This document shows positions 47,089 through 59,283 of a DNA stretch of 64,000 nt, piece after piece (the stretch's first letter is position 1; every line of letters begins with the position of its first letter). Origin of the DNA: Zygnema cylindricum (Eukaryota > Streptophyta > Zygnematophyceae > Zygnematales > Zygnemataceae); assembly GCA_037447655.1 (NCBI GenBank), contig JBBHKE010001863.1:1-64000 (forward strand), in the 5' to 3' direction. Made by a program: the position numbers and the translations under genes. The notes under the pieces are model-generated. The model did not search any database, was not told the DNA's origin, and worked only from the letters and a program-made list of their open reading frames with translations.

Positions 47089-48777
47089 ATGGTGGGTCGA
47101 AAGGGTGGCCATACTACGAGGCGTAAGAGATACGAGTAATACATTGTCTACGTCGGGCTTCAAAAACAAAATGTGGCGGTAATGAAAGCATTACCAGGTA
47201 GGGGAAGGAAGGAAATGCCATGGGTGACCCGTCTTCATCAAGAATTACTCGAGGATTTTCATCGATTTAAAAAGGCGGGTATGAAACTTTCTATGTCAAT
47301 TGTGCAAGAGATGGCATACGACATCATTATACGTTAGAAAGAGGAGCATGCGTCGGAGTTCTTTGACGAGTTCAGACGTGAGAGGACTACACGAATTACA
47401 AAAACGTGGATCCAAAGGTTTCATGAGAAACACAACATTGTCATCCGTGCCCAGAAAGGCAAATTACAATGTAGTCCGGAAAAAGAGGAACACATAGAGA
47501 AAACCGTGGCGTATACTTGGGTGTTCTAAAAATGGGCTTCCTTTCGGGTTAGACTTATACTTTATTGCTATCTATGATATTCTAATTTAATTTTTTGTGT
47601 CAAAATTGTTGCTTTTATCAAACCTGAAGTACTAACTCTTTTTTACTCATATTTGTTTCGTTGTCGTCATCTTCATTGTGTGAACTAGGTGAGCTTGTCG
47701 GAGATTTAGTGGAAAATATGGATGAGACCCACTTGATTTTGAATATGGACAATGGCAAGACATTAGGCTTCCGTGGCGATGAAGTCGTAGAGTATGCCGA
47801 CGTTGCGAGTGGAGGTGAATCCATGACTTTGATGGTGCGTCTCACTGGAGGGGTGAATCCACGGATTGAATCACCCATGCTTATTCTCACAAACCGTAAT
47901 AGGAGTTACCCGATTCGCAATCTCCCCGACGATATTCCAGGTATACATCCTTTTGTTTCATTTTGTTTGTCTTGAATTGTTCGTTTCTTCCCACTCCATT
48001 TCTTCTCCCCTCATCTTTTTCATCCCCCTTCTCCTTCTTTCCCTTCTTCATGTTTTTTATTTAATGCCTTTTTTTTCCATCTAACCAATAACAGGTGTGT
48101 GCTATCGCAGGGGTCCCAATGGTTGGAACGACCAGAGAGTCTTCCCCCAATGGTTTGAGGACCGGGGGTCGTATCAAGCTGATCCTTACGGTTGACATAA
48201 AACAGTATTTCTCGATAATTGCGAAGGACACAATATGCCCGAGGAGCTAAACCGCGTTTTGGTTGCCAAAAATACGGTGTTACACTTCTTTCCACAGAGT
48301 GCTACTCACTTGGTGCAACTGGCAGATTCTTTCGTAATATCGACAATAAAAGAGGTTTGGAGTAGGAAGTGGGAAAATTAGAAGATGTCATGGATTAGGA
48401 ATGAACAATGGTCAGAACCCTCTAATCAAGGTTGGTTCGGAAAGTTATTAGGGTCGGGGAAAAGCTTTTTCCTGGAATTGGCTTGGGACTCCATCCAAGA
48501 AGTTAACTCCATGAAAGACAAAGATGGGATGGGATATGCGAGAAAAGTTATGATACAACGTGGGTTGTCATTGAAGGACGGGACATGGGAGGAAGGAATG
48601 CTTACACATCAGTTGCAATGTATTATCAACAAACACCGAAACCATTTCAACGGCGAAGAAGTGCCACCTCCCTTAGCAAGGGCACGGGAACCCCTCGGAA
48701 ATTCTCACGACGCCGACGCCGGTACTGAAGAAGACGAGGTTATGGACGAACATTTCACGGAAGGGGACAAATATTAA
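47089..48777 (+). pseudogene. Broken pogo-like (Tc1/mariner superfamily) DDE transposase
   Basis: Segment 1 (47089-47527) has an N-terminal helix-turn-helix part: LHQELLEDFHRFKKAG, MSIVQEMAYDIII, then ITKTWIQRFHEKHNIVIRAQ. Segment 2 (about 47689-47940) has ENMDETHLILNMDNGKTLGF and GGESMTLMVRLTGGVNPRIE, with the first catalytic Asp in NMDETH. After a GT-AG intron (47941-48094), segment 3 (48095-48777) has VFLDNCEGHN (second Asp) and ATHLVQLADSFVI (third Asp), then a C-terminal acidic tail. Four in-frame stops (47137, 47335, 48193, 48379) inactivate it. Very similar DDE proteins are known to me from oomycetes and some plants. Subterminal repeats on both sides (46683-46975, 49235-49580) suggest the element's extent. 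Confidence 0.82.
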
Positions 48778-49234
48778 GCCCATGTTAGCGCCTAAGCATT
48801 CCCCAATTATGCTTTTTTAGTGGATTTTAGGGCGTAGAATAGGCATATTTTTGTAGTTTTTGTTGATTTGGCTTTTATTACCCGTTTTAAATATGAAAGG
48901 AGTGTATGGATTTATGATATAGGAGTTATCATACAATACAACAGGGGTAATACGTTGCATCGTGTGTCTCTTATTACACTGTCATAGTTTTTGCAATTTA
49001 TTAATTTACTTCATTTTGAAGTAAATATGCTAAAATGATGTATAACGCGACCATTTTATGAAACATGAGTTTCTTTTGGCAATATATGAGTATGTGTAAG
49101 AGCTATGGTTCGTCATGCATGTGTTACAGTGTGTTTATGATTCACCTATGCGAAACATGATGTTGTTATAGGTGATCAAATTCTTATTTCTTAGCTTTTA
49201 TATACAAACATGTTGTTTTTGACATTATTCACAT
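48778..49234. other. Non-coding stretch right of the transposase
   Basis: AT-rich, with no gene. Probably transposon 3' sequence. Confidence 0.5.
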
Positions 49235-49580
49235 TAGGCGACGAGCGCGCCTCATTGCTGGTCTTTGTCGCTGCACTGCCATGGACTTTTTCATTATTAT
49301 TTCAGCAGCGTTGACAGTTTGTCATTGCCAATGGGATTTTCAGCGATGACTTTGCCTCGTAGCCGAAGCATTTTCCAGCGATGACACACCGTCTTTATTA
49401 TTTTTTGATTAGACGGCGATATTGCCTTATTGCAAATCTAGAGTTCAGCGGCGACACATTTACGTCGCCGGTTGGTCCGTTAAACCAGTTTTTAGTCAAC
49501 TGTAACATCAATCAGGTGTAAAATTCAGGGACATCAATGCCTCGTCGCCAGTTCGTCAGCACCTATGACAAAAGAAAAAT
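49235..49580 (+). repeat. GCGACGAC/GCGATGAC-rich segment, presumed right subterminal region
   Basis: Boxes GGCGACGAG, TTTCAGCGATGACTTTG, CCAGCGATGACAC, GGCGATATTG and CAGCGGCGACA recur irregularly, resembling those in the 112-bp arrays on the left of the transposase. No terminal inverted repeat could be fixed by eye. Confidence 0.5.
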
Positions 49581-49630
49581 AAATCAACATTCCATAGCGG
49601 ACGCAAACATGTACAAAACCAAATAATTTG

Positions 49631-49720
49631 TAGGGTTTTTTAGGGGTTTTTAGGGTTTTTTAGGGTTTTTTAGGGTTTTTAAGGATTTTTAAGGGTTTTT
49701 TTTCTTAGGGTTTTTAGGAG
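49631..49720 (+). repeat. Degenerate TTTTTTAGGG tract
   Basis: About seven degenerate units (GGGTTTTTTA with 9- to 11-base variants). A further two units lie at 50608-50630. Confidence 0.85.
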
Positions 49721-50170
49721 GAACGCAAGGGGCAGCTACCAAAATCTTAAGGTACAATTCTGTAACCCTACTTTTAAATCTTTTTATATTTTTCTTTTTA
49801 CACATGTTGTAAAAGGAAGGTAGATCTAAAGATAAAGGGGTAAAATTAATTAGTTAGGTTAATTTTATCCATATTCTTTAGAAAGATTGCAACTTTCAAC
49901 TCATTCGACAAACATACACTTTGGAAAACATACATTTACGACAAGTGAATTAGCTCAAAGACATGTAATTATAGTGAAAATTCCCTCTGTACAACGCTAG
50001 ACTAGTTTCGCCTCTACCTGAGACTCATCAGTAGCAGATGGCACTAATTACACAATTACCATCAAAGCAATAATGTGATCTGAAAATAATCTAATTTATA
50101 GTAAGAACTAATTCTATGAAGTTGCAAGCAATGTGGGAGAATACAAAAATGCGCGAATAAGCGTAGCAAA

Positions 50171-50584
50171 ATCGCGATTTGTCATGTATTAACGTAATTA
50201 ATGTGAAACAAAAATCCGGTCGCGTAGGTCGTAAGTCTACGCGACGGTGTTTCATATTAAACGTACGCATTAAATGTAGAAAATAGGAAAAATCGATAAA
50301 AAAATTGCGATTTTAGGGTAAAATAGCGAGAAAATCGCGATTTTTTACATTAATTCCACATTAAATGTGAACTAAAATGCCAACGCGTAGGTCGTAAGCC
50401 TACGTATTAGCGTTCACACTAGGCGCAAGCCTTAAATGAAGAATTGTACGTGAAAAATTCATGATTTTTGAGAAAAAACCATGATTTTTCGTTAATTTTC
50501 TACATTAAATGTGAATTAAAAAGCCTGCGAGTAGGTAAATGGCCTAAACGTAAGCGTTCACATTATGCGAATAGCCGCTTTCAG
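50171..50584 (+). repeat. Three degenerate repeats with internal palindromes
   Basis: Units begin at about 50171, 50333 and 50476. Each contains AAATCGCGATTT or a derivative, ATTAAATGTGAA, a CGCGTAGGTCGTAAG box and CGTTCACA. Unit 1 has a perfect hairpin GTCGCGTAG / CTACGCGAC with a 9-base loop. The units lose palindromic symmetry from left to right. Confidence 0.7.
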
Positions 50585-50631
50585 ATAATCGGTAAATTAA
50601 AAAGTCTTTTAGGGTTTTTTAGGGTTTTTTA

Positions 50632-52738
50632 ATCACCTAAGAGTTTCCAAAAAGAACGCCAAGTTTACTGGGGGTTTAGCAAACTTTGGTCTTGTTTTCT
50701 TAAGGTTTTTATCACTCTTAGGTTTACCCTGAAAGCTATTTAAATACCCCCCTATTATTTATCGATATATCTTTTGAAGACTGTTTGGAAAAGATAATTG
50801 GCCATCAGTATCGCATAGAATACTGAAAAGTGGCTAATTACGGAGTATGTAGTAACGCATAAATGGTTGTTTAAGCCATTTTGAAAAAGCATTAAAAAGC
50901 ATAACTCTAAAATCCAAAAACGAGCGAGTAAAATCCAAATCCGAAAACACAGTAAATAGGGAACCGTTAGATTTCCCCAAGATTCCCCTTTATGGTAAGA
51001 TGACACATTTAATCATTACTGGTATTCGTTGAAGTTAGTGTAGGTCGTAATCGGCGTAATCTGGATTCGTATGACCACAAAGGCAACGGGGCTTTGCTTA
51101 AAAATGAAAGGCGCGGCAAGCCAAGTGGAAAGTGAAACGTAACAACAAATTGAGGAGAATATAAACGGAATGAAGTGGAAATTGGTTTATCAAGAAGCCA
51201 AGGTCGAGCCCTAAGCCGGAAAAAATAGGAGTCGACCCCGAGCTTCAATTGTAGGAGCGCCTCAAGTAGGTCCTTCAATTCGTTAACGGCTACTATGTCA
51301 ACAATATAATGTTGCACCCGACTTCAGGTGACAAGAGAAGAGAACGTGAAACTTGAATTTGAGCCTCAATTGGTTAAAGTGCTCGAGTGGACAATGACAT
51401 CTTTTGAAACGAGAGCAAGCCTTTGTCGATGTGACATTATACATGAGCTAAGATAGGTGTATCGTCCGGAAGAACCATTGAAGTAATAACAGATGCCACC
51501 AAAGTCGAACTCCCTAGGTAAGCCGTTAGCGCCAAGGTGATTGTAGGACGCAAAATGGATTGGTCGAGCAACTTGAACAAGTCGATGGGAAATACCAGAG
51601 AGGCAATCATCAAATTCGGAAAGGGGGGAAAGGAAAAAAAAGTCGGGTGGTAAGTGCACATAAAGTATTATGGGCGTTTGGCGAAACAACGATTTATGAT
51701 AGGAAACACCGCTTGTGATTCCGAAAGTTTGGGAAGGTCCTCACAGTGGGAAAGGTCGTCCAACAAGGTGTCTTTAACAAAATGGTAAACAAAATCAATG
51801 GCTTTGACAGGGGAACTAAAAGCCCTTATACACTCTTCAAGAGTGGAAATGTGGAAACCTAAAGGGAGAGAGAAATGTAGTGGCGGACTAGCAGGGCTCT
51901 ATGCGACACATTTAGTGAATTTGACGAAAGGTGTGTCTTATAGAGTTGCTATACAAAATGGGGAAAGGCAAGAATAACTTGGTTCGACGGGCCAATGATA
52001 TAAGTGGTGTGAACAACATATGAAAACAAACATTCGTCATAAAACGTCACAAATGGGACTAAACTAATCTCACCTTTGCTCTTCCTCCAATGTGTTCGAG
52101 GGCGATCTTGTTGTGTCACATGCTAGTGTTGTCGACCGCTACAAGCGGAAATGGCCGAGAAGGGAGTTAACTTAAACGATGGAGGAGTTTGGTCATGTGG
52201 ATCTAATTTCAATTTTAATATAAAAAGGGGTTTTTTTTAGTTCTCTCCTTTTTTGTTCTCCTTTTATCGTCTATATTTAAACTTTTTTTTAATGATTTTG
52301 TAAGTTTGTACAGCATGGATGTTCGATGTTATAAAAAAGTCATTAATAAAAATTTTGAGAAACTTCTTTCGATCGCGAAAGATCGTTCTGCAGTGGTAGA
52401 CAACCACGTCGAAATTGGTAATGTTGTTGATTGACAAAAAACCATTTGTGATAAAACTAATAGAGATATTTATCGGTTAATCGAACGGTGAGGGGTTCCG
52501 ATATATCGTTATGAGACCAACAAATTCCTTATCGGCGATAAGTAGAAAAAAAAATAAAGTACGCTATGTAATAGTACTTTGTAATATATTGAATATATTT
52601 TTGACTGTATATAGCATGGCATGCCTCTTATGACAATCTTTTCCTTACCCTGTATAACGGGAGTCTAGTACGGACAACTATCCGTATAGTTGTACGGAAA
52701 ACTGTACAATTATCGCCGATAGTTATTGGTACCGGTCT
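50632..52738. other. Stretch with no recognised gene
   Basis: Two minus-strand frames (51317-51009 and 51689-51366) contain phrases such as NGLPREFDFGGICYYFNGSS but belong to no family I can name. They may be remnants of a retroelement read leftward. The rest is AT-rich. Confidence 0.4.
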
Positions 52739-52781
52739 TATCGTGATAAAAAACCGATATTATCGGTTTTTTATCGCGATA
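52739..52781. repeat. Near-perfect 43-nt palindrome
   Basis: The inner 31 nt (52745-52775) is perfect: GATAAAAAACCGATA, one central T, then the reverse complement. It extends to about 21-bp arms with one mismatch. It lies about 180 bases left of the hAT arm and may be a small inverted-repeat element. Confidence 0.8.
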
Positions 52782-53656
52782 TCAGCAGTACCAATATATC
52801 GTGCCGATATATCTATTATCAGTAAGCCAAAAAATAGGACATATCGGATATCGGCAAAACCTACCGATATACAACACTAAAAATTGGGAGGATGAATTCA
52901 ACATACGAATTGTTGTTGAGTGGTGCCAGAACCAATATTTCATTCTGTGCAGTCGAAAGCAAAGATCGCAAACGGTCAACCGAAACCGTGACCGACCGTT
53001 AACCGACCGCCCGCGCCAGATCTGGAACGGATTCGGTTGCCAAATTTTGGGTGTCGGGTGGTTACAGTCGGTTGACTCACCAGGAAAAAAAAAACGGTCG
53101 GTTACGGTCGGTCGAACAAAAAACCAAAAAAATGAAAATTTTGTACTTTTTTTTCAAACATTATTGTTGTTTGTACTTTTGGTATCGTGGAAGTACTTGG
53201 CATCATGATTAGCGTTGCAAATCTGACACAGTACTAACACTATTCATTTCGCGAATCTTAAAAGAAGATATGGGCCGCAAATCGTAATCTATTGTAAAGT
53301 GTTAATTATGCACTTTATGCGGTGTTTCCAAAAATATGTCGAATTATTATATCAATATAACGCGACAGGTCCAAATTATTCGCTTACTCATACATCGTAC
53401 ATTATTCCAAAGTGTTAATTATGCGTCTTATACCGCGTTTCCACAAATATATCATATTATTATGTCAATGTCACGCGACATGTAGTCATTATTAGTTAAT
53501 AAATCAGCAGAAATCAAATTATTACGTCATTTTCCCAAGACAAATCCTAATTATTAGCTTACTCACATGCTTCAAACAATAAATCGATAAATGGGAATGC
53601 TATTTAAGTTAGAAAAACTTGACCACAATTCAAACAAAACCTAGTCATACACCAAA

Positions 53657-54981
53657 ATGGACAAAAGCATTCTCGCTTCTCTTAAAACTGCAATCCAAAA
53701 CGAACTTCAAAAATCAAAAAATGGTAAAACTGCTCAGTATTACCTAGTGAAAGAAAGCAGGGCCACTTCAAGTTGTTGGAAAAAATTTGAACATGTATAT
53801 GAAACTAAAACATCAAACAAATACATAGCAAAGGGGGGAGGGTTAGTGGCTTGTAATACATGTTTCGTAGTTTATCAATACAAGTCAACAAACGGTATCT
53901 CAACAATTAACACTCACACATGTTTAGCTTTGGGCGACATGGATAGTTCTAGAGGAATTCTTCGTAATTTTCTTTCAAAAATGGAGGCGAAAACGAGTGA
54001 CCAAAAAAAAATTGCGAAAATGGTGGCGTTGATGTGTTGCGAGGACCTTCGACCGTTTTCGATGGTCGACGGTTCAGGTATGATTTATTTTGAATTCCAT
54101 TCAGGATGGCGTTAATGTATTTGTCATTATAACTTGTTTTGTTAATAAATTTATATTATTAAACTTCATCACTATTTTATTATCTATAATTTATATTCGT
54201 ACTCTTAATTTTATTTATTTTATTTTTATTTGGTTTGTCATGATGTTATTTTGATATAAACCTTATTTATTGATCATGGTCAATAATTGTATGCTATTTT
54301 CTTATTCTTTTTTTTTTGTTCTCGGGTTTTCAAGCATTTTGTCAAGCATTATTTGTTGTTGGTGTTTCGTCCAACAAAAGTGTTGACATCGACCAACTAC
54401 TCCCGTCCGCCAATGGCGTAAAAAACTACATTATATCTTTTTCCAAAGATATTCGTAGTTTGATCATCCCAAAACTTAAAGAAAATATTTATAACAATAT
54501 TTTCGTCGCATTTACGACCAATCTTTGGACCGCGACAATAAAAAGAACCTTATTCATGTCAGTAACGGCTCATTTTATTGACAAAGAATTTAAACTTCAT
54601 GCTCGGACGTTTCAAGTCGATCATTTTCTGGAGGAAAAACATACCGCAAAAAATGTTTTAACGACTTTCAAAATTTGTTTAACCAATTTTGAATTGTCCA
54701 ATTTTGATGTTTTGGCAAATCGTTGCGTTGTTGTGACCGACAGTGGCTCTAACATCTGTGCGACTGAAGGTCTACCGAGTATGTTTACTTGGATACCTTG
54801 CGCGGACCATAAAATTGATACAATTGTGACAACGATTTTGAACAAGAGCGGAACTTCCAAAAAATACAAATACGATGTGGAAGTTCTTGAATTCTTTGAT
54901 CTAATAGATGCGTGTAAATCATTGGTCATGTTTTTAAAACAGAGTAATTTAAAAAATCTTTTGAAAAACACTTTTAAATAA
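53657..54981 (+). pseudogene. hAT-family transposase, truncated
   Basis: Part 1 (53657-54078) has a BED-zinc-finger-like start (SSCWKKFEHVYETKTS; LVACNTCFVVYQYKSTNGIS; INTHTC) followed by KIAKMVALMCCEDLRPFSMV. Part 2 (about 54333-54981) continues FQAFCQALFVVG, LLPSANGVKNYIISFSKDIR, VAFTTNLWTATIKRTLFMSV and DSGSNICATEGLPSMFTWIP, a CADHKIDTIV block, and ends in a stop; ENATQWNSLLRML follows out of register after the stop. The ~250-base AT-rich segment between the parts could be an intron. The C-terminal dimerisation domain is missing at the gap. Non-functional. Confidence 0.8.
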
Positions 54982-55021
54982 GAAAACGCAACGCAATGGA
55001 ATTCTTTGCTCCGAATGCTTA

Positions 55022-55031
55022 NNNNNNNNNN
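55022..55031. other. Assembly gap (10 N)
   Basis: Ten Ns interrupt the hAT element just before its right inverted arm. Confidence 1.
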
Positions 55032-55596
55032 TTTATATAGTATAATAATACAGTTACGGTGCGCTGTACATGTCGCGTGGCATTGACATAATAATATGAT
55101 ATATTTGTGGAAACGCGGTATAAAACGCATAATTAGCACTTTGCAATAATGTACGATGTATAAGTAAGCCAATAATTAAGATCTGTCGCGTTATATTGAT
55201 ATAATAATTAAGTATATTTTTGGAAACACCGCATAAAGTGCATAATTAACACTTTACAATAGATTACGATTTGCGGCCCTTATATTTTTGTAAGATTCGC
55301 GAAATGAATAATGTTAGTACCGTGTCAGATTTGCGACGCTAATCATGATGCCACGTACTTCCACGATACCAAAAGTATAAAGAACAATAATGTTGGAAAA
55401 AAAAGTACAAAATTATCATTTTTTTCGGTTTTTTGTTTGACCGACCTTAACTGGCCGTTTTTTTATTCCTGGTGAGTCAACCAACCGTAACCGCCCGACC
55501 CCCAAAATTTGGCAACCGAATCCGTTCCGGATCCGGCGCGGGCGGTCGGTTAACGGTCGATCACGGTTTCGGTTGACCGTTTGCGACCTTTGTCGT

Positions 55597-58500
55597 AAAG
55601 TGTTGATTTGCGATTCCGTTTCGAAAGCCGAGGTGAAAATGATACCACACGACCATGGACGATCTCTGATTGGTGTGCATTTCGACCAGGAGGTTCAGAC
55701 TTCATATTTTTTAAAGAACATTTAGTTGACTTAGTAGTGAAAATTAAAAGAAACACCTTTCAATATAGAGCGTTAAAATTGAGAATTTGTACTTTTACTA
55801 AACAATATTACCAATATCACCATTCTCAGTGAGTAGTTTCACCCTTAATAAACTTTGTCCAAAATAACATATTTTTGGAAGCATCAAATTAAAATTTAAT
55901 ATTTTTTGAAGTGCGTAACGTGAGATTATGAATCTGACAATCATGTAGCGAACTACGTTAGGTTCTCAGTTTTGCCCAACTTGGAAAACCATAAATGTAT
56001 CTCAAGGGTGTGCCCATGTGTCAAATTAAAGGTTGATTTTTATCGTTTTCCTCCAAATTTCAATCTACAACAACAAAATTTTCCGTCGGGGGAAGAAGGT
56101 AAAATACAAAGTACAACTTAAGTCATCTTGAAACTTTGAATATACCAGATTGGCGTCTTCCTCTTTTCGACCCACTACCACGTGGTACCAGCTCATCTTC
56201 AACTTTAACTTAAATTAACTCGGAAGTCAACTTTATTTAAAGTAGCACTTGAAAAACGAACAAGAAAACATCTGCACATGTGCCAAACGTGTTTCAACAT
56301 TTTTGCATGAGGGTGAGAGTACACGTCATGTTTTTACTTGTCGCGCGCATGTACAAAAGTAAATTTGGACGGTTTCGGACCTCCACTTTCACTATGAGTA
56401 CTTTGCAAAAGTCAACGTCGTTGTCGCCTCTTCCCCTCCCTCAAGCATTAGCCTCTTCAAGGAATGCAACAAAAATATAATGGTATAGAATGGAAGAGTT
56501 ATAATAAAAAAATGCCTACCTTTGGGCGTAGTTTAATGGTAGATCGAGTGAGAAAAGACAAGAGAAAAATTCGAGAAACCATGGCAAAAGTTATGGAATT
56601 AGACGTTAACGTTGTCACGAATAAGCATGGCGTCACAATGTCCCATAACCCTAAACATTGACAATGTCACGGAAAGTTTGACGTCTACAACTACGAATAA
56701 ACCAATAGTCGTTATAGCTGTTAATCACACTAATTTTGTCCCAATTTTTTCTGGCCTGAATTATAAGTTAGTAATGCTAATATTGAAATAAACTTTAACA
56801 TGGAATTTTTCCAAATAACATTGACCATGTTATGTTTTTTTTGTATAAATTCACGTAACGTACAACACGTTTGTTTTGTAGAAAACGTCCACATGATATC
56901 TCATTTCAATTACATTAAGTGGGTTTTGTGTGTGAATTAACACTCTTTGTTAGTCGCCGAGAAGTGCAAGAACATAATTTCACATAAAGCAAAAAATAAT
57001 GTAAAATAGCAAAAAATACAGTAAAATTTTATCGTAATTTATATGTTTCATACGGTTTGTAAACCCCACAAATACATATCTCGACAAAAATTCTCAAGGT
57101 ACACTTGAAATATTACTAGGTGTAGCTCACCTTAGATACTCCAGAGTCGACACACAAATTGGCGTCAAATGCAAAAGTTAATGTTTAGCTTTTTACTTAT
57201 AAACAAAAATAAAATAAAAACACCATTCACACTAATCATCTACTGTTTTTTTAGTACATGAATAATAAAAAACAATGTCATTTTGTAATCGTCTACAACC
57301 ATCGCAAGATTTGAATGCGTTTACAAACATCACAAACATTCTACACGTCTACAACCTTTGTATTGATGTGATAATAATCAATTTATGATTTTTTGTTTCA
57401 CTTATGTTGTGTTGCATTGTTCACTTTCAGTTTTGTAGTTTTGTATTGTATGTATACGCTAGTTTTGTCGAGCCCATGGCGTTGTTTGCCCAAATCCTTT
57501 AGACTTGGCGCAACATTTACCATTTTTGTCTCTAGGGACCTATTCCTTTCTTACTTCTTTCCCTGATTTTGATGCTCTTGGTAGAGACCACGATCTTCGC
57601 CGTCAATGCGTGTCTATGATCTCCCTCGTCGAGTGCATTATATCTGATTTTTACTTGTGGGCATCTCTTTTCTATATTTTAATACTCGCAAGCTAAGAGT
57701 TAAAATCCATTTGTTTCGAACCGGTTAAAAATTTGAGTGGTAGACCATTGGATCAGATAGAGAACTCAAAACCCAAGCTCGAGATGAGATGGTATATTGC
57801 GACAAAGATCTTTGGATCAATATGGCTCTTAAACTTGAGTCTTTTCACTATTTTTTAGCCTAACGCAACTCAATACACTTAGCTCGAAAGTGCCACGTAG
57901 CGGATACAAACGCGAGGTTCTTAAAACCTTAGAATATAACACACAACAAAAGATATAATTGAGGAATCTACGTAGCAACAAATGCCAACTAACAATCATT
58001 TCATGCATGCATTACCAATGGATAGCTGAAATAAGATAAAACGATAGTGTGGATTCTAAGATTTTTAATAAAAACCAGAAATCTAAATACAAGTGATGTA
58101 CAAGGTGAACACCCTATGTTTGTAATGTCCAAACATACTCGTGTCACTAATTTTAGATGGCACAATAAATTCCTACATACTCGTATTAATAAACACTTGG
58201 AAGGTTATGTTTAACATGCAACTCTAAGGTGATCTGATGCTTTACCATATATTCTTTTATCATACATCATTCCTTTGGCGGAGGTAGGTATACTACCTAG
58301 CCTATGGTTTATATTCGTGGCAAACCTAATCTTTAAAGCTCGAGGATAACAATATATCCAAGCTGCATACATGAGGCGACCATGAGAATGCCATTTATAT
58401 TTGATAAAAAACGGTAATTAATAGTTCACTTCTCTATTTCAATTAGCCTCTATAGAGAGAGAGAGAGGATTAGAGAAAACCATGGCTACCTCCTTAGTCA

Positions 58501-59283
58501 AAAAATGGCAGACAATAATGGAGGATACTTTACCAAAAAGTTGGATTGGCCTAGATATCATCTTGGGTTCTGTGAAGTCAAAATAGCCTTCCGCACTATT
58601 TATTAATACTTTGTAGAATCAAAACACATATTGGGTTTGATAAATATATATACAATTACGCGACGCCTAATTCATTTAACGAAACAAACTGTCAAAGAGG
58701 CGCATGTGAAACGATTCATGCACGGACGCGAATCTGAACCATGTAATTATATTTGATCGGACGGCCCTCGTTGCAGCAACCAACCTAAAATAAACTTTTG
58801 GCGGCTTTTAGATAGAGCGTCACGCGATGCCACGTGGTGCAATATTATTGGACAAGTGAGAAGATGAGAGAAGGAACCATGGCTCGCGATCTGACAAACG
58901 TCACCTAGAAAGCCATGTCGTACAATGGTCCTATAAGAAGTACATCGATCGATGTACCTTCTTGTACTGTACAGTTTTCCTATTTGTCTAGGGTTTAGTA
59001 GTAGGTGGCTATGAGTAGGCACACTTGGACTTAGTGAAATTTAGTCACCTCTCTCTGAGAGAGCTTATAATTATAAAGATTATCTTTGACTATTGATAAC
59101 TAACTGATCAAAGGAGCAAATTTAGTGATTTTTTTTTCGTTCGGCTCAAGGGAGCCGGGCCCTCACAATGGTGATGGTGGTCATAATATTTTTGTGCTAG
59201 GGTGAACCTTATTTAGTGGGAAAGAGGAAGGGGAAAAAATTATCCTAGAGGTCTTATATACGCTGTATATTCTGTGTGCTAAT
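55597..59283. other. Long stretch with no recognised gene
   Basis: AT-rich sequence with only short unrelated frames (55608, 56280, 56464, 57505). A perfect 18-bp palindrome, GTACATCGATCGATGTAC, lies at 58940-58957 and a GA repeat at about 58455-58467. The right end (about 59000-59283) could include a copia 5' LTR, since a primer-site-like sequence follows it. Confidence 0.45.

Larger units (their letters stand above)
52958..55596 (+). mobile_element. hAT element between ~530-bp inverted arms
   Basis: Left arm 52958-53483 and right arm 55067-55596 are inverted copies of each other. Both contain ACCGACCG-type boxes at the outer end, and each has two ~113-bp internal units (AAAGTGTTAATTATGC landmarks at 53299 and 53412 on the left). 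A hAT transposase pseudogene lies between them. hAT elements normally have terminal repeats below 30 bp, so these arms are unusual. An assembly gap (55022-55031) lies 35 bases inside the right arm, so a misjoin is possible. Confidence 0.7.

Noticed and set aside
51009-51689. Two adjacent minus-strand frames of about 100 aa
   Set aside because: Possibly retroelement remnants but no family could be named, so not called as genes.
57505-57696. 63-aa frame after a TTGTTTGCCCAAATCC stretch
   Set aside because: Too short and without family features; the surrounding sequence is AT-rich and non-coding.
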